Positions 1 through 12,454 of a stretch of DNA of 64,000 nt are shown here, in pieces. Below the pieces are notes generated by a model. That model did no database searches. It was not told the origin of the DNA and saw only the letters and a program-made list of their open reading frames with translations. The translations under genes were made by a program, and so were the position numbers. Source of the stretch: Juglans regia (Eukaryota; Streptophyta; Magnoliopsida; Fagales; Juglandaceae); assembly GCF_001411555.2 (NCBI RefSeq), contig NC_049901.1, forward strand, positions 39,588,964-39,652,963, written 5' to 3'. Every line of letters starts with the position of its first letter. Within the stretch, counting starts at the first letter, position 1.

Positions 1-1343
1 AAACTTATGCATAAAATCATTATATTTATGACTATCCGACGAAGTGACTCCCATAGAAGACAGCTTCACATAAAAGGGGCTTCCAATGGAGGGCATACAT
101 GCATAATATTTTAATAAAAGACATGTCGTTTATCGTACATATGTGTAAGAGTATGATCATGCTACTTACTTTGCAGCGTTAATCCAATATTCTAGCATGA
201 AATTGATCACATGAACTAGAAGGAAAGAAAAAACATGAGGGATGCTTGTGGACTAGAGGTACTCTGTGTGATTTTGGGTAAGCAGAAACTACATTGGGGC
301 TTGAAGAGGAATGAGACACACGTAAAGTGCATGGGGCTGAGCGTATATATAAGGAGTCGGTTTAAGAGTTTTAATGTGAAGATGATTTGTAGAATTGTAA
401 GAAAGTTCAATTGGGGCATGAATCCTAGCAGAAGGTGGAGATGTGCATGGCTTAGAGTTTGAGAAGGCAGTCGGTTAAAGAGTTTTAACGTGAAGATGAC
501 TTGTAGAGTTGTATCCCTGTTGGAATAGGATGCTGACGAGTTCGACTTGGTCACATCATTCAAGAAAAGAGTTTGAATTTAAAAATATGATCTAGTAGTT
601 CATTCAATGTAGGATTGCAGTGACTAAGACTATGTAGGGGATTTCAATCAGTGATGCTTTTAAATTGAAATAAATTTCTAATGGCCGATTTTTAAATTCT
701 AAAAGGAGTCTAACTCGTTCAATAAATAATAAATGGGATTTAACCTAGTTATTGGACCTAATTAAAACTCCTAATCAACCTCAATAATTTATCGCTCGTG
801 AGCTTATCCAATATGGCCCATTAAATATAGTTTAAGCCCAATAAAAATTATCAATATTCCAACCTTAGAATTATTGGACCGGGTCATTACATTCAGTTTA
901 TTATATTCCTTGCATTAATTTTAGTGTATTTGTTATTTAAATTGAATACTACCGAAGTATAGTGTTTGGTAGTGAATAATTTTTTACTCGAGTCAGGCGA
1001 AAACTGGTGCTTGTAGAAGATAATCCCTTATGCCGTTGCCTTAAAAAGTTTGCTTACAAAAATTCATCCTTGTAATTTGTATTCATGGTAAACTTTATGA
1101 TCAAACAGTTATTAATGGGAATGAAATTTTAGTACACTGCTCTGTTTTGGTTTCTTATGTTTTTGTTTGACTTGTTTATAATTTCTCTCTGTTCTATAAA
1201 GCTAATGCATCTAACCATATATTGATCCTTTGATTGGTCGTTATGGCTTGAGATAATGATTAACAATGCCTTGCTTTATAAAACTCTTGATCCTGAATGT
1301 TGCATTATTATATAATTACCAAACACCAATTTTTCATGTGCAG
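1..1343. other. Probable intron or 5' flank of the oxygenase gene; no exon seen
   Basis: AT-rich sequence with no segment resembling the N-terminal half of the oxygenase. It contains a degenerate direct repeat: the stretch around 355-395 (AGTCGGTTTAAGAGTTTTAA and following) recurs around 468-512 with a few changes. Because the first recognisable exon starts in mid-protein behind a good acceptor (TGTGCAG at 1337-1343), this stretch is most simply the intron upstream of that exon. Confidence 0.5.
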
Positions 1344-4300
1344 CTTTCAAGGCTCTTGGAAAGTTGATCCTTGATGTTGGGTTAATGGTGGCATATCACT
1401 GTGACCGATATGGTAAGATCTCCATATGTAAGTACTTTTTGTGTTAGTACATTTTAGAAGTGAGCTTGTATTTTGTAGGTCTTTCTTTCAACAGATTTTG
1501 TTGGAACAGTTGGGACGGTGTCAATGTTTCTTCCCTCAAAAGAATAAAACATCTTTCTCACCAAGCCAGGAAATTGTGGGGTAGTTTGTCGTTGTTGGAA
1601 CAGTTGGGACAGTGTCAATGTTTCTTCCCTCAAAAGAATAAAACATCTTTCTCGCCAAGCCAGGAAATTGTGGGGTAGTTTGTGGAAAGGTTTCCGAGTA
1701 GATTTAGATTGAGATCTGTGGGTAATGGTTCTCCCTTGCAAGATGAGAGCTTCAAGTTTCCCCAAAACAAACACCAACTAAATTCTCAAGCACTTGGGGA
1801 AGATAAATGCTTCGATCTCAAATGTTTTTTTAAAAGATTACCTTTTCTATCCATTAAAAGACAGTTATCAATTTTAGTAATTATTTTTATTTCATTTCTA
1901 GATCATGTTAAGCACCACAAGCATTTAGCCCTATGCAAAAAAACTGCCCAACTGTAGCCTTCTTGTTGCTCGTGTTAGTTTCTTAAATTCAATTTTCTTT
2001 AACTATAATATGTGGTGGTTGTTCTTATTCTGTTGTGATCTCTTGTGACCCGTAATTTTTTATGGCATTTGATTAGCATCCAAAGGGATGAATATGCATG
2101 AGGATCAAGGCCTTGAGCAAACACTTCTTCGTTCTCGGTGTCATAAAGGGCGCCTGCTTTATTATTTTCCGGCACAACAGAGGTGATCTTATTTTATTTT
2201 TCTCATCACATTTTTTCCATAGTTGATAAACTCAACAGGCCGAAGAGATCCTTATCACTTTGTGCTTTGATGCTTGTTAGTAGCATAATCAATTATGGAA
2301 CTGCATTAAGAAGGATAATGAAATTGACACGGTTGAAGTTAGCAGATACATGTTTACTTTAACTTGCTTTAGTAATCCCTTGAATGCATGATCTCTTTAA
2401 ATCAAGTAATGAGCATATCTTCCAAAAACTTTTATGTTCAAGTTTCTGTAGGAAGCTTTATTACTATACTGCAGCAGGGCTCAGATAGAATCTCAAGATT
2501 GCTATGAAGTTCATTAACTGATAAAACGATTGCTTACCTATAAAAAAAGGGTCATAAACTGAGGTCCTGAAAAATACTGTAACATGTTTATGGGCATGTT
2601 AATATGAATAAAAGTGAATGCCAATTACTTGATGGGCAAGATCATACTAATAAGGCAACGGAAGACTTACATGTAGCACAAGAAGGAACATATTATCAGG
2701 AAAAGCTTTTCTTTTAAACTGTTGCTCACGTAGCTGTTTTTTGTTTCTCTAGCTCCGTTAAGTTGTGTGGGTCTTTAAGTGTATCATGTTCAGCTATATG
2801 ATGGAGATTTTTTTTTTATACATCAATTTTGGAATTTCATGGCTAGGTCTGATTTTTTTGGGTTTGCATGAATTGATGAGAGAGCAATCATAGTTGGGTA
2901 CTTGGATGGGAAATTATGGATTTCTGATTTGGGGGTTTCTTCCTCTTATCTTTTAGTTATAACCTCTAGCTCTAGTTTTGGACACTACTCGTGAATCTTG
3001 TACTAAAACTTTTATCATTGTGTATAAGTGTTATGTTGTAACATTTCTGTTTAGAAAAAGGAACTCAACTTTTGGTAATGGTTTAAATAATAAGTTTTTA
3101 AGGCTGAGAATGTCACTGTATCTGTTTCTAAGGTAGAATAGTTGGTTTATGCTTAGGGAGGTGAAATTTTATCTAGTAGAGTATGACTTGCAGTAATTGT
3201 ACACAAGATGGTGATTCCACATCATCCTGGTGCGGCTGGCATACTGACCATGGTTCCCTGACAGGTTATTGATTTTCTTCTCATGTACTTAACTTATTTC
3301 TCTTCATAGCCTATGAGCCGCTCATCAAGTTGTGATTTGTGGAAGGCAGTACTTTAGCAGAAATACAATTGTGAATTGTGCTATGTTCTATTGTTGAAAT
3401 AAGCCTACACAATAAAGTAAAATAAAATATATGTATATATATATATATATAGATTACTATCTTACAATACCTACACAATAAAGTAAAATAAAATATATGT
3501 ATATATATATATATAGATTACTATCTTACAATACCTACAGTAGAGTTGACAATTTTTTCTGATTTGTCTGATTTCTGCTTCAATTCAACATGTAGGTCTG
3601 ACTTGTGCCATGTTTACGAGAGATGCTGTAGAAATACCTTGCCCTGATAGTGCTGCCGGTCTTTATATTAGAACACGAACTGATCAAATTGTCAAGGTAT
3701 ACTTTCTTGTTCCTAAATTCCAGCAATGCAAGACAAAAAAAAAAAATGAAAACACATAATTCATTGTTTCGAAATTTCTTTTGTGCATGTTGCATCCATT
3801 CTAGGAGTTGTACCTGTCATTTTTTTCAATTATATGTGTCAATATCCCAAGATATGATAAAACATTGTCATTGTTTCGAAATTTCTTTAGTGCAAGACAA
3901 AAAAAAAAATGATAACATATAATTCATTGTTTCCAAATTTCTTTAGTGCATGTTGCATCCATTCTAGGAGTTGTACCTGTCATTCTAGGAGTTGTACCTT
4001 TCTCTAATGGGATTAACTTGTTGGAAGGATTTATCTCTCCAAAACATTTTAGGATTTGGAAATGCTGCAAAAACAAAACATGACAAAACCAAAAGATAAA
4101 AAAGAAAAATAGAACAAAAAAGAGATAAATGTTATAAATCTTGCAGTAGGTCTCAAGAAATCTGAAGCAATTCGGAAGGTAAAGAGCGATATGGAGATGT
4201 AGGGAGTTAAAAAGTGATGTAATCATATGCTAGAGTGAACAATTAACATAAATCAACTTTCATTTCCTTGTTTTGCTCCTCCATTGATGTTGTGGGCGAG

Positions 4301-7300
4301 GACAGAATGCAACAGAAACTAGATTGGGCCTCTTGAGTCAACCATGAAATCTACCTCAGTCAGTTACATACACTATATAGTGAGTTTTGTGGAGTATGAT
4401 AGCATACCTACATTCATAGAGAGGAGCTAAAATGACTTCTTTCCAAATTGGTTCACAAAACTTCTATTGCCGTACCTGTAACAACCCAAGGAAAGTCCAG
4501 GCCACATTTGGGTTCACACTCGAAAAGGATCAGTCAAAGTTACAATTAGAACACCTTGGAATCATTATAAACTGCAAAAACTTCTTCCTTACAGGAAATG
4601 TGGGATCTCATTCACTACCCTTGTATACTCAATCAAGAGTATTACACTGCCTCTGTACACTTGAATCTACAACTCAAAGATTACTTCAAATGAATTACCA
4701 CCAGATGCATGGCAACTTGAATACCTCATAGTAATAATGCTTCATAGGACTGGATATGGATAGGATGATGCTAGGATGCCCTCCAAATATGCCCCCCAAA
4801 AGTGGCCCCTAGTGTATTTTGATTTTTTTTTTTTCATGTTAAAAAAACACACAAATTCACTAGTGGTAATTTTTTTAAACATTTTTAAAAATAAATAAAT
4901 TACACTAGGGGGCACTTTTTTGGGGCACATTTGGAGGACACCCAAGCATTTTCCATATGGATATGGTTATTTATAGTAACTTGGGTTTTTTTCTTTTGCA
5001 TCAGGTTGTCTTTGGAGAAGATGAAATAGCATACCAGATTGGTGAAACTACTGAAATACTGTCAAGAGGTTATCTTTGTGCGACACCTCATTGTGTTCAG
5101 GTACTTGCCACTGTCTTATTTTATATCCTGGAACGATGTTGCACAACCTTTGGTGGAATATCAGTGTCTACATGCATGTGTTGGTGTATAACATATGTCA
5201 TAATCCCTAGTTTCTAAGCTTTTGAGCCTCAGAAACGCAGTCACTCCAAATATGCAAAATGAGGTTTTTATGTGGAAGCTGGGACTGAGTTCACATATTC
5301 AGTCACCATACACAGAAATGTAATTTGTTGAATCATTGTTGAAAGAAAATGAGGAACCTTTTCTTTTTTTTTTTCCCCAAAACTGATTATCTCTCATTTC
5401 TCTAAAATATTATATTAAGCTGTCATCAAGTTGATATGTACATATGCCTCCATGCTGCACAGTTTCCCTCCTGCTTTATCTGATTTCCATTGGTAATGCA
5501 TACGTCAACATAGTTACATAGGGAGGGGGAGGTCCAATCAAACTGGCAAGGGACCATTGTTGCTTCTGTAACTTGAGAGCCAAGTTTCAAATTCAAGTTC
5601 ATTAAGTGATAGCAGACCCATTTTCTAGAAATTAAGACACTGCAATAGGTGGTGATTAGCACTGAGTGCAGCTGAATTCAATGACATAATTATGGTCATC
5701 AGGTTTACCAAGGATCCACCCACACCAGTCTTTTAGATCATAGAACAGCTATGTTTAAGTTGCAAAGCAAGTTCCATTTATTTCCTTTTTATTGTTTTGA
5801 GATTGACAATGATAGTTCTATTTTTAGTTAACTAGAAACTTTTCCTAGTTATCAGAATTTTTTTATTTGAATAATGTATCTAATAGTGGTGATCCCAATG
5901 ATAATCCTTACATATATGATACTGAATATAGTTGGAATAATCATATTAATAGTTTTATTGACAATTATTTCCGTACTCAAAGTTAGTATCGATAGCTACA
6001 TGTTAAGTGGTATTGTCAATTACAATGACAGTTACATTTATAGTTGCATCTTTTATGAATCTATTCAATTTCAATTGCCAATTTGTCTTAATAGCAACGG
6101 TGTTTAACTGATTGTTCTTAGGCACCTAAAGGAGAGGACGCTTCTGGTCTTGAGCGTTCAACATTTGCATTGTTCATGCAACCGGACTGGTACATAAATT
6201 AATAAAGTGGAACATAAACTCTGTTGATTGACCTGACTTGTTCCACCAGAGATTGTACCTTGACCAAACCTTGTTTTGCAGGGATGAAAGCCTCAATTTT
6301 CCAGAGGATGTGCATATTTATAAAGAGGTATGTATTTTCAACTCTAATCTCAAAATAATTGGCATGTAGGATTAGAGAATTTGCGTTGTGGAAAAAGGTT
6401 TATCTGACATTGATCAGCTGCCTATTATGTAGAACTTCAAGAGGTTTTGTAGAATTGAGCTTTCCCAAAGTGATATAGGCTATGATAAACCGCAGATGAA
6501 AATAACATGTGCCATGAATCAGTGGTTGATTTTAGATGTGCCCAGGGCGCACTGTTATTTCAGGGATGTTTATCTCGAGGAATGTGGCTAAATTTTATAT
6601 CTGAATCAAATATTTTTTATATACCAATAGTGTCGGTTCTTTATATCATTAATGCAGTCAAATGGTTTTCTTGGCTGTTCTAATAAATTGTTACTTAAAA
6701 CTTGGGCAACTGCATACTCAGCCTGCTTTTAATTTCTCATGACTGTATTTTTACCGTAATAAATATGGGGTCAAAATTTTATTCATTATCTAAATTTTCA
6801 TTTTTTTTTATCATTTTATGATGTGATATTAAATAATATTTATAAATTTATCATCTAATATCACATTATAAAATGATAAAAAAATAAATAATGAATAGAA
6901 TTTTTTATAAATATATTTTCAGTATCTTATTCCTTCCTCCAATATGGTCTTTCCTATGGAAAAATAATAAAGTTATTACTAAATAATTTGTATACAATTA
7001 TATAATAAAATAATATTATTTTAAATTTGATTTTGACTTATATTTTTAATTTGATTTGATGTGCTTAAATATAATAAAAAATATTATTATATTTAAAGTT
7101 ATCTATAAGTTGTGAATGTGTTGTTAGCCTATCCTTCCCTTTCCTAAGTCCTGTCTCCGGAAAGTTGAAAGAAATTGGTAAAATCTCAAGCAACACTTGA
7201 TATGATTGCTGTACTGAGGCTACCCTAATTCTGCTTAACCTCTGATAAAAATTACGAGGCATGTCTTTGTCTCCCCCATGAAAGAACACCAACTAATTGC

Positions 7301-7514
7301 CTCTTGCCCATATTAGATTCCTTAACTAATTTCCTCTTTATAGTAACGGCGCCTTATCTGTGAGGTGGAGTCTTCTCTTTATGCACTTTGGAGGCTCAAC
7401 TAATTTGATATAAACGTTTGCTTTTTTCCTCAGCTGATTCCATCAAGTGGAGCTCTTACTTTTGGAGAGTATACCGAGAAGCTACTTGATAAATATTATC
7501 ACCTGAAAGTGTAG
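1344..7514 (+). CDS. 2-oxoglutarate/Fe(II)-dependent oxygenase-like protein, 3' eight exons (5' end outside window)
   Basis: Spliced from eight exons: 1344-1412, 2077-2182, 3194-3264, 3596-3696, 5005-5100, 6122-6189, 6282-6327 and 7434-7514 (TAG). All junctions are GT-AG and the phases fit, giving about 212 visible residues. The double-stranded beta-helix core of a 2OG/Fe(II) oxygenase is recognisable. The segment [13 protein letters not shown] in exon 3 carries the HxD iron ligands. ATPHCVQ in exon 5 supplies the distal histidine. ERSTF in exon 6 fits the RxS 2-oxoglutarate-binding motif. These proteins resemble isopenicillin-N-synthase-like plant oxygenases, usually soluble; the substrate cannot be read from sequence. 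I found no exon for the N-terminal half in 1-1343, so the start probably lies left of the window. Introns hold two inverted-repeat MITEs and several tandem duplications. Family call is firm; enzyme identity is open. Confidence 0.85.
1500..1684 (+). repeat. Two-copy tandem duplication, unit about 94 bp
   Basis: A unit starting GTTGGAACAGTTGGGAC at 1500 is repeated from 1594, nearly identical over its length (differences such as GGACGG/GGACAG and TCTCACC/TCTCGCC). It lies in the intron after the first visible exon of the oxygenase gene. The few differences indicate a fairly recent duplication. The open frames that run through it are a by-product of the repeat. Confidence 0.9.
3404..3540 (+). 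repeat. Two-copy tandem duplication containing a (TA)n tract
   Basis: The stretch beginning CCTACACAATAAAG at 3404 recurs at 3470. Both copies include a TA-dinucleotide run of slightly different length and the sequence AGATTACTATCTTACAATAC. Unit about 66 bp, located in the intron just before the exon at 3596. Confidence 0.9.
3728..3985 (+). repeat. Dispersed direct repeat of about 95 bp
   Basis: Copy A (about 3728-3823) and copy B (about 3892-3985) both run from GCAAGACAAAAAAA through TTCATTGTTTC to GGAGTTGTACCTGTCATT. They are separated by about 70 bp. In copy B the ATTCTAGGAGTTGTACCT piece is doubled once more. Intronic in the oxygenase gene. Confidence 0.85.
4768..4950. mobile_element. 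MITE, 183 bp with about 50-bp terminal inverted repeats
   Basis: The left arm (4768-4817, beginning ATGCTAGGATGCCCTCCAAA) is the near-perfect reverse complement of the right arm (4901-4950, ending CCCAAGCATT). Only an AT-rich spacer of about 80 bp separates them. It sits in the oxygenase intron just before the exon at 5005. Related termini occur near 46485 and 48572. No transposase is encoded. The target-site duplication is not clear to me, so the superfamily is not assigned. Confidence 0.85.
6773..6910. mobile_element. AT-rich MITE-like inverted repeat in oxygenase intron
   Basis: Around 6773-6838 the sequence reads ATTCATTATCTAAATTTTCA and then TTATCATTTTATGATGTGAT. The reverse complement of this appears in 6840-6910. 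The arms are about 60 bp with little spacer, so the element folds into a long hairpin. It is AT-rich enough that boundaries are approximate. Confidence 0.65.
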
Positions 7515-7732
7515 AAAATTGTATATATTGCCATAACGACGTTTATTGATAAATAAATGCTCTGTAATGCAAGGGAAACTACATAGCAAATTCATCATAA
7601 ATGGAACTAACTTGTTAATATGCCAAAAATCGTTTGTTTGTGTAAGACTTTATATTCGGTTTTCATTTGTATTGTTCAATTTCACATGAAAAATAGATAG
7701 TATTTTTAAAGGATATATATATATATATATAT

Positions 7733-7865
7733 GATAATTACAGTCGTGAGTATGGAAATACTTTACAATCATTTTTAAAAAAATAAATAAATACGATCTT
7801 CAAATGAAAAAATTAATTAATTTTTTAATAATAAATTTCACTCTCGTAACATTACTCATACTTAT
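7733..7865 (-). mobile_element. Truncated copy of the TCGTGA-type MITE
   Basis: CAGTCGTGAG at 7741 followed by TTACAATCATTTTTAAAAAAA and TTAATTTTTTAATAATAAA matches, in reverse orientation, the MITE at 31983-32153. One terminal arm is largely lost or diverged. It lies about 220 bp downstream of the oxygenase stop codon. Confidence 0.55.
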
Positions 7866-9360
7866 ATATATCTTTTGTTAAAGGTACCGCTCAATGTTAC
7901 CGTTATTTGTAAAAGTAATTATTTTTTATTTTTTATTTATATTTCTTAATGTATTCAAATATTTTTTAAAAATAAACTTTTTCGATAGCCGTAACAGAAT
8001 TCATAAAAAATTGAATAATATTAGATACAAGTTTCAAATAGATAAATTTCATACAAATATTTTTATAAAAAAATAGGTCTCACTAATAAATAATAATTTT
8101 TTTTATACTTTTTAAGATAAGATCTATTTTTTATAAGAGTTTGTATAGAATTTATCTATTTAAAATTTGTACAAATTATTTTTTTAAAAAATTATATCAA
8201 TATATTTAAAATTATTATTTTTATCATTAAGTTAAATTAAAAAATAAAAATATCTAGCGGTCAAACCAAGTGGTATTTAGGGGGCGGCAGAGTAGTCTTT
8301 ATTTAAAGGTGTACTGCCTATTTAATGCTTCTGTTTACCTAGTGCGAAACAGGCCATAGGTCAAGGTTTTAAAGGTGGGCAGTTATTAATGTAACGTGTG
8401 TGAGGATAAGGTGGGGCCGATGAAGCAGAATATCTTTTGATGGTCTTTCTTCCGCTCAATATAAAAGTGAGAAGCGAACTCTGTTGGTATTTTAAATACA
8501 TAAAAAACACGAAAGTCACGAGGAGTCGGCCGGACACTTCCAAAACGTCGAGATCATTGGAGCAAAACTGAACACAAACACCGGCCGACATGCACCCTTG
8601 GACACTCGTGCAGTTTCTGACAGCCCCACCTTCTCGAAAGAGAGAGGTGCGATGAACCGAAGATTGGCGGCCATCTTAAAAAAGCCTAAGCAGAGAACGT
8701 GGGCATCCTGAGCAAGGACAAAACAAAAAGGAAAAAAAAGCCACGTGGGATAGATGAGGAAAGAAAGCAGCGGACTGAAAGGCTGTGTGCTTGGCGATTT
8801 GCATCCCCACACGGCTTCTCTACGCTTTCACGTCTCCATCTGTGTGTTGAAAATGTTCCCCCGCCCCCCCAAGCCACTGATCTTTGACCAGTGTATGTGT
8901 TGCGTATATCTTTTTGTATGTTTATTTGTGCAATGACCTAAATGACCTTTGAAGCTTTTTTCAACTCTTGGTTAAAAAAAAAAAAAAAAGGAAAATATAG
9001 TTTCACTGTAATATTATGCTTGAATAAGTCTATAATAAAATTTTTATATTTTTTATTAATAGAATATAGTTTTATAATTGGATGTTATTTCAAAAATTGA
9101 ATGAACAAAAAAGAAAAAAAAATCAAGCTTCCTTTAGGTAGCCTTTATCAAGACTACACATCTTAACATATACATTCCATCTACTTTATTTTTCCATTAA
9201 TATCCTCAAAATCCAATTGCAAAACCTAAAAAATGAAATTACATCAATAATAATTTGAGGGGTGGAAATGTCAATTTGAGACAAGGCATTTATCCCCAAC
9301 TCAACTCAACCCAAGAAACGACCTCTATCTTAAAAAGTGGGACCATGGTGTCTGAAGTCC
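7866..9360. other. Intergenic DNA, no gene recognised
   Basis: 7866-8270 is very AT-rich low-complexity sequence. 8280-8940 is of more balanced composition and has several short open frames on both strands. None looks like a known protein, none has an obvious conserved motif, and they overlap one another in different frames. 8940-9250 is again AT-rich with homopolymer runs. Part of the promoter of the micropeptide gene should lie at the right end. Confidence 0.5.
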
Positions 9361-9370
9361 TTCACGCTTT

Positions 9371-9379
9371 TATATATAG
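9371..9379 (+). promoter_or_regulatory. TATA box of the DVL/RTFL micropeptide gene
   Basis: TATATATAG lies 85 bp before the ATG at 9464. With a usual spacing of about 30 bp the transcript would start near 9405 and have a leader of about 60 nt. Assignment rests on position and sequence only. Confidence 0.6.
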
Positions 9380-9463
9380 CCACGCCATCAAGTCCATGCT
9401 TATCCTACCCAAAGCGGCTCTACTCTTCGCTTCCTTCCTTTCTTCTCAAACCATCCCCTCCCC

Positions 9464-9628
9464 ATGTCGATGCTTTACATCCCTGCAAAACCCCAAGTAC
9501 CCCGCCGGAAAACCGGGTTCCGGAAACGCTGCTTTCTAATGGCTAAGCAGCAGAAAACCCGGTTCTACATCCTCGGACGTTGCATCTCTATGCTCTTGTG
9601 CTGGCACGACCACGATCTCTCGGATTAG
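9464..9628 (+). CDS. RTFL: DEVIL/ROTUNDIFOLIA-LIKE (DVL/RTFL) small peptide
   Basis: A 54-codon single-exon frame starting MSMLYIPAKP and ending HDHDLSD. The C-terminal half has the RTF-domain signature of this family: a basic KQQKTRFYILGRC stretch, then ISMLLCWHDHD. DVL/RTFL peptides are plant-specific, membrane-associated regulators that limit polar cell proliferation when overexpressed, changing leaf, fruit or trichome shape. The N-terminus is basic and low in conserved residues, as is usual for the family. A TATA box at 9371 and a short leader support expression, and family genes are commonly intronless. An internal ATG at codon 26 would give a shorter peptide that still holds the whole conserved domain. 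Which family member it is cannot be told. Confidence 0.85.
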   Translation: MSMLYIPAKPQVPRRKTGFRKRCFLMAKQQKTRFYILGRCISMLLCWHDHDLSD

Positions 9629-10700
9629 CTTCCCAAGTTGCTCGCTTTTTAATGCTATTGTATGCTGCAACCCAAATTAATTGGTTGTCGAAAAGTTGCA
9701 GAACCAGCGCGCGGACATGTACCTGCTCTTTTGAAGTCTCAAGACGTAGAAGATCGATCACTAAAGGAAGATTTGGAACGAACTTGTATATATATATAGA
9801 GTTAGTAATAGAGAATCCAGTCTCGGAGCTAAACACTGTTAGATTGTTCATGGAGCTAAACACCCAGTTTTTTCTCTTTAATTTTCTTTCTTGGTTTCAA
9901 TTTACACTGTCGTTTAAGGGCATCCCCTGTTTCAAAGTTTTGGTGGGTAGTATTGGATTTGTATACCCTTTTCCGATTCAATCAAAGAGAAAGAAAAAGA
10001 AAGAGAAACGAAGTTAGTACCATACTTGTTGAGATTTTGCTGATAATTGAGAGAGAACCCAGCAATGGAAACTCGAAATAAAAACGCTTATATTCTGAGT
10101 AAAATCGGCAGATAGAATGTCAAAACAAAACAGCATAAGCATCCCAGGAAAGTGGTGTGGCTGGAAAACCCATGGATGCAAAGCATGATTAGCCCAAGGA
10201 AATTAAAAAAAAAAAAAAGATGCAAAGTCTAATTTGATTTGGAAATTTCTTGTTCTAGAGTATTACAAGTTGTTACTAAAAGGCAAACCAACTGCCACGA
10301 CGAAGGCCCAAATATAAAGTACATTATGAAAATTTGTATCCACTTTTTTTCTAAACGCTCACTTTTCCTGCCCCCGTTGAGTTGTCCCATCTTAACGAAG
10401 TGAAATTCAAATTTTGTTGGAAAATGTTCAGGGACCGACGAACTGCCCGGCTGATATAGTTAATAGTTAAGTAATTTTTAGTGAGTTCGTATTTTCTTAA
10501 AAATATATTTTTAAAAAAATGTGAAAACAAAAATGGAAGTTGTGTGATCGGCCGGACCGTTGAATAGCACCATCCAATTTTGTTACCACTCCATATGCAT
10601 CTTGGCATTGTCATTGTCGGGCACCAAAACAATTTTTCAAGGTTGGTGTGTTTTGTTCATGATTCTACTTTGTTCGAATGAAAGGTATGTTATCTAGGAT
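9629..10700. other. 3' flank of the micropeptide gene, no further gene seen
   Basis: The first few hundred bases probably include the 3' UTR of the RTFL gene. Open frames of up to 145 codons here overlap the RTFL frame or have no recognisable content. The rest is AT-rich spacer with A-runs (for example 10205-10219). Confidence 0.5.
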
Positions 10701-12450
10701 AGGATAGGGAAATAGGTCGTCCCTCGGTCTATTCGTGTGTTCCGCCCAACCTGCATTGTATCAGGCAGACAATCCACCCTTTTATCATGGATATAAAAAT
10801 AATTTTAAAAGAAAAAACAGGGAGGGTTAGGGACTCCGGTCTTGTTCCTAAACACTAAGTCCACAAGCTCTCCTTGATGAGAATGATGACTGAGTGACCT
10901 TACCCTCTTGCTTGATCTTTGAACAATAATGGGAATGAAGGGCTCCTAGATTGATGAATGTTTAGTATTTATGTGATGGAATGATAATGATGATGATGGA
11001 ATGAGTGTTCTAAATAATGATTATGAGTGTTTGATGCAATGTGGACGGTTTGAGGGTTGCCCTTGATGTTAGCGCCTCTTGGATGATGATTAGGGTTTGA
11101 ATGGAGTAGTGTAACTAAGGTTTTGTGTGGTGGCTGAGGATTTCGAGATTGGAAGAGATGAACTAGGGTTGGAGTCTAGGATGAGTTGCTAGGGTTTGAG
11201 GATGATGTGGATGAATGAGACTAGGGTTTGGTGGCTAGGGTTACGCCGACTTTGGGTTTGGTTCACCCTTAATGTTAGGATGGTTCGGTTTTGAAATATG
11301 ATCTTGGTTGACTAGATGGATTGGAAGAAGTTGAGAGATTTAAGGGATTGGATTATGGAGATGAGATGGAGTTTGAATAAGTCTAGCGTTGTTCCTTAAG
11401 TTTAGGAATTTGAATTTGACAAGAATGGTTCCTTGAATTTAGAGATTTGAATTGTAATTTGAATTTGATTGTGAGGAAGTCAAGACTCCTAAAAGGAATG
11501 AGTTTCCTTATAGGCCTTGAGGTGGGTGACTAGGATTTGATGGAGAGAAGGCTTATGATGGCCGAATATGGTAAGTAAGGGAATGACAAGATGAGGGCAA
11601 TTAGGGTTCCTAAATTATAAGAACACTAATATGGGAAGTGAAGTGGACGGCTAGGGCAATTCTAATAAGGCAAGTGATTGCCGAATTTGAATGTGACCAA
11701 TAAGGAAAGTGGGTTACGGCTAGGACAAAGTGTATGGAGCAAATGATTTATAGAAAATGGACAAACACTTGGGTTGGTCGAAAATTAGGTTTGGATGGAT
11801 TGGAAGAGCAACAATAAAAAGAACACCAAGAACTCAATGAAGAACACCCAAGAACAAAAGTAATAATACTTAAGAACTTGAATGAACCAAATGATAATAA
11901 TTCAACAATTGATCCACAGATTTCACAAGAGTTGAATAAACCACATATATTAAATAAAAATAGAATCACACATATCCACGGATTTCAAGGTGATGATGAA
12001 ACAATAATCAAAAGATAGATAGATGGAACAACACATATTCAAATAATTGCAAGGTGATGATCCTCTCCTTGGAGTTCACGAATGCCACCCAAGTAGCCCA
12101 AGTGCAAAAGCACCGAAGTGTTCACAGGAACAAGCCTAAACCATCCATAATGGGAAAAATGTCAAATGATCAAAATTTCTCAACTCAATACCTAAGTATC
12201 CCATTTATAGAGATTACAAAGTAGAAACTCCCAATAGGTCCTTTGGAATATTATTAAATAAAATAAATGATAAAAAAATAAAAATGATAAAATGATAAGG
12301 CCTTGCATGGCCAATGTGGCCCATGACATGTTTTGGCCCTTGGTGGTCTAGGCTGGCCCATGGCATGGGCTATGGGCATGGTTGGCACGACTGGCAAGCA
12401 TGTAGCTAACATGGCTAGTGGCTTGGCCATGGGCCACAAAACATAGGGTC
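10700..12450. repeat. Unassigned repeat-like region, possible LTR-retrotransposon debris
   Basis: 10930-11740 is purine-rich with many GATGATG, GGGTTTG and GGAATG words in degenerate repetition and no useful reading frame. 12060-12240 resembles LTR-type sequence on the minus strand: read in reverse it has TATAAATGG near 12200. 12290-12440 is built from degenerate CATGGGC/GGCCATG words. I found no second copy of any part in the window, so an LTR pair cannot be shown. Confidence 0.3.
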
Positions 12451-12454
12451 CTAC

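Noticed and set aside
8361..8936. Cluster of overlapping 60-98-codon frames on both strands
   Set aside because: They overlap in conflicting frames, show no domain or splice context, and the DNA is simply less AT-rich than its surroundings.
9255..10017. Frames of 94 and 145 codons around the micropeptide gene
   Set aside because: They overlap the RTFL frame in other phases; the RTFL signature is in the 54-codon frame only.
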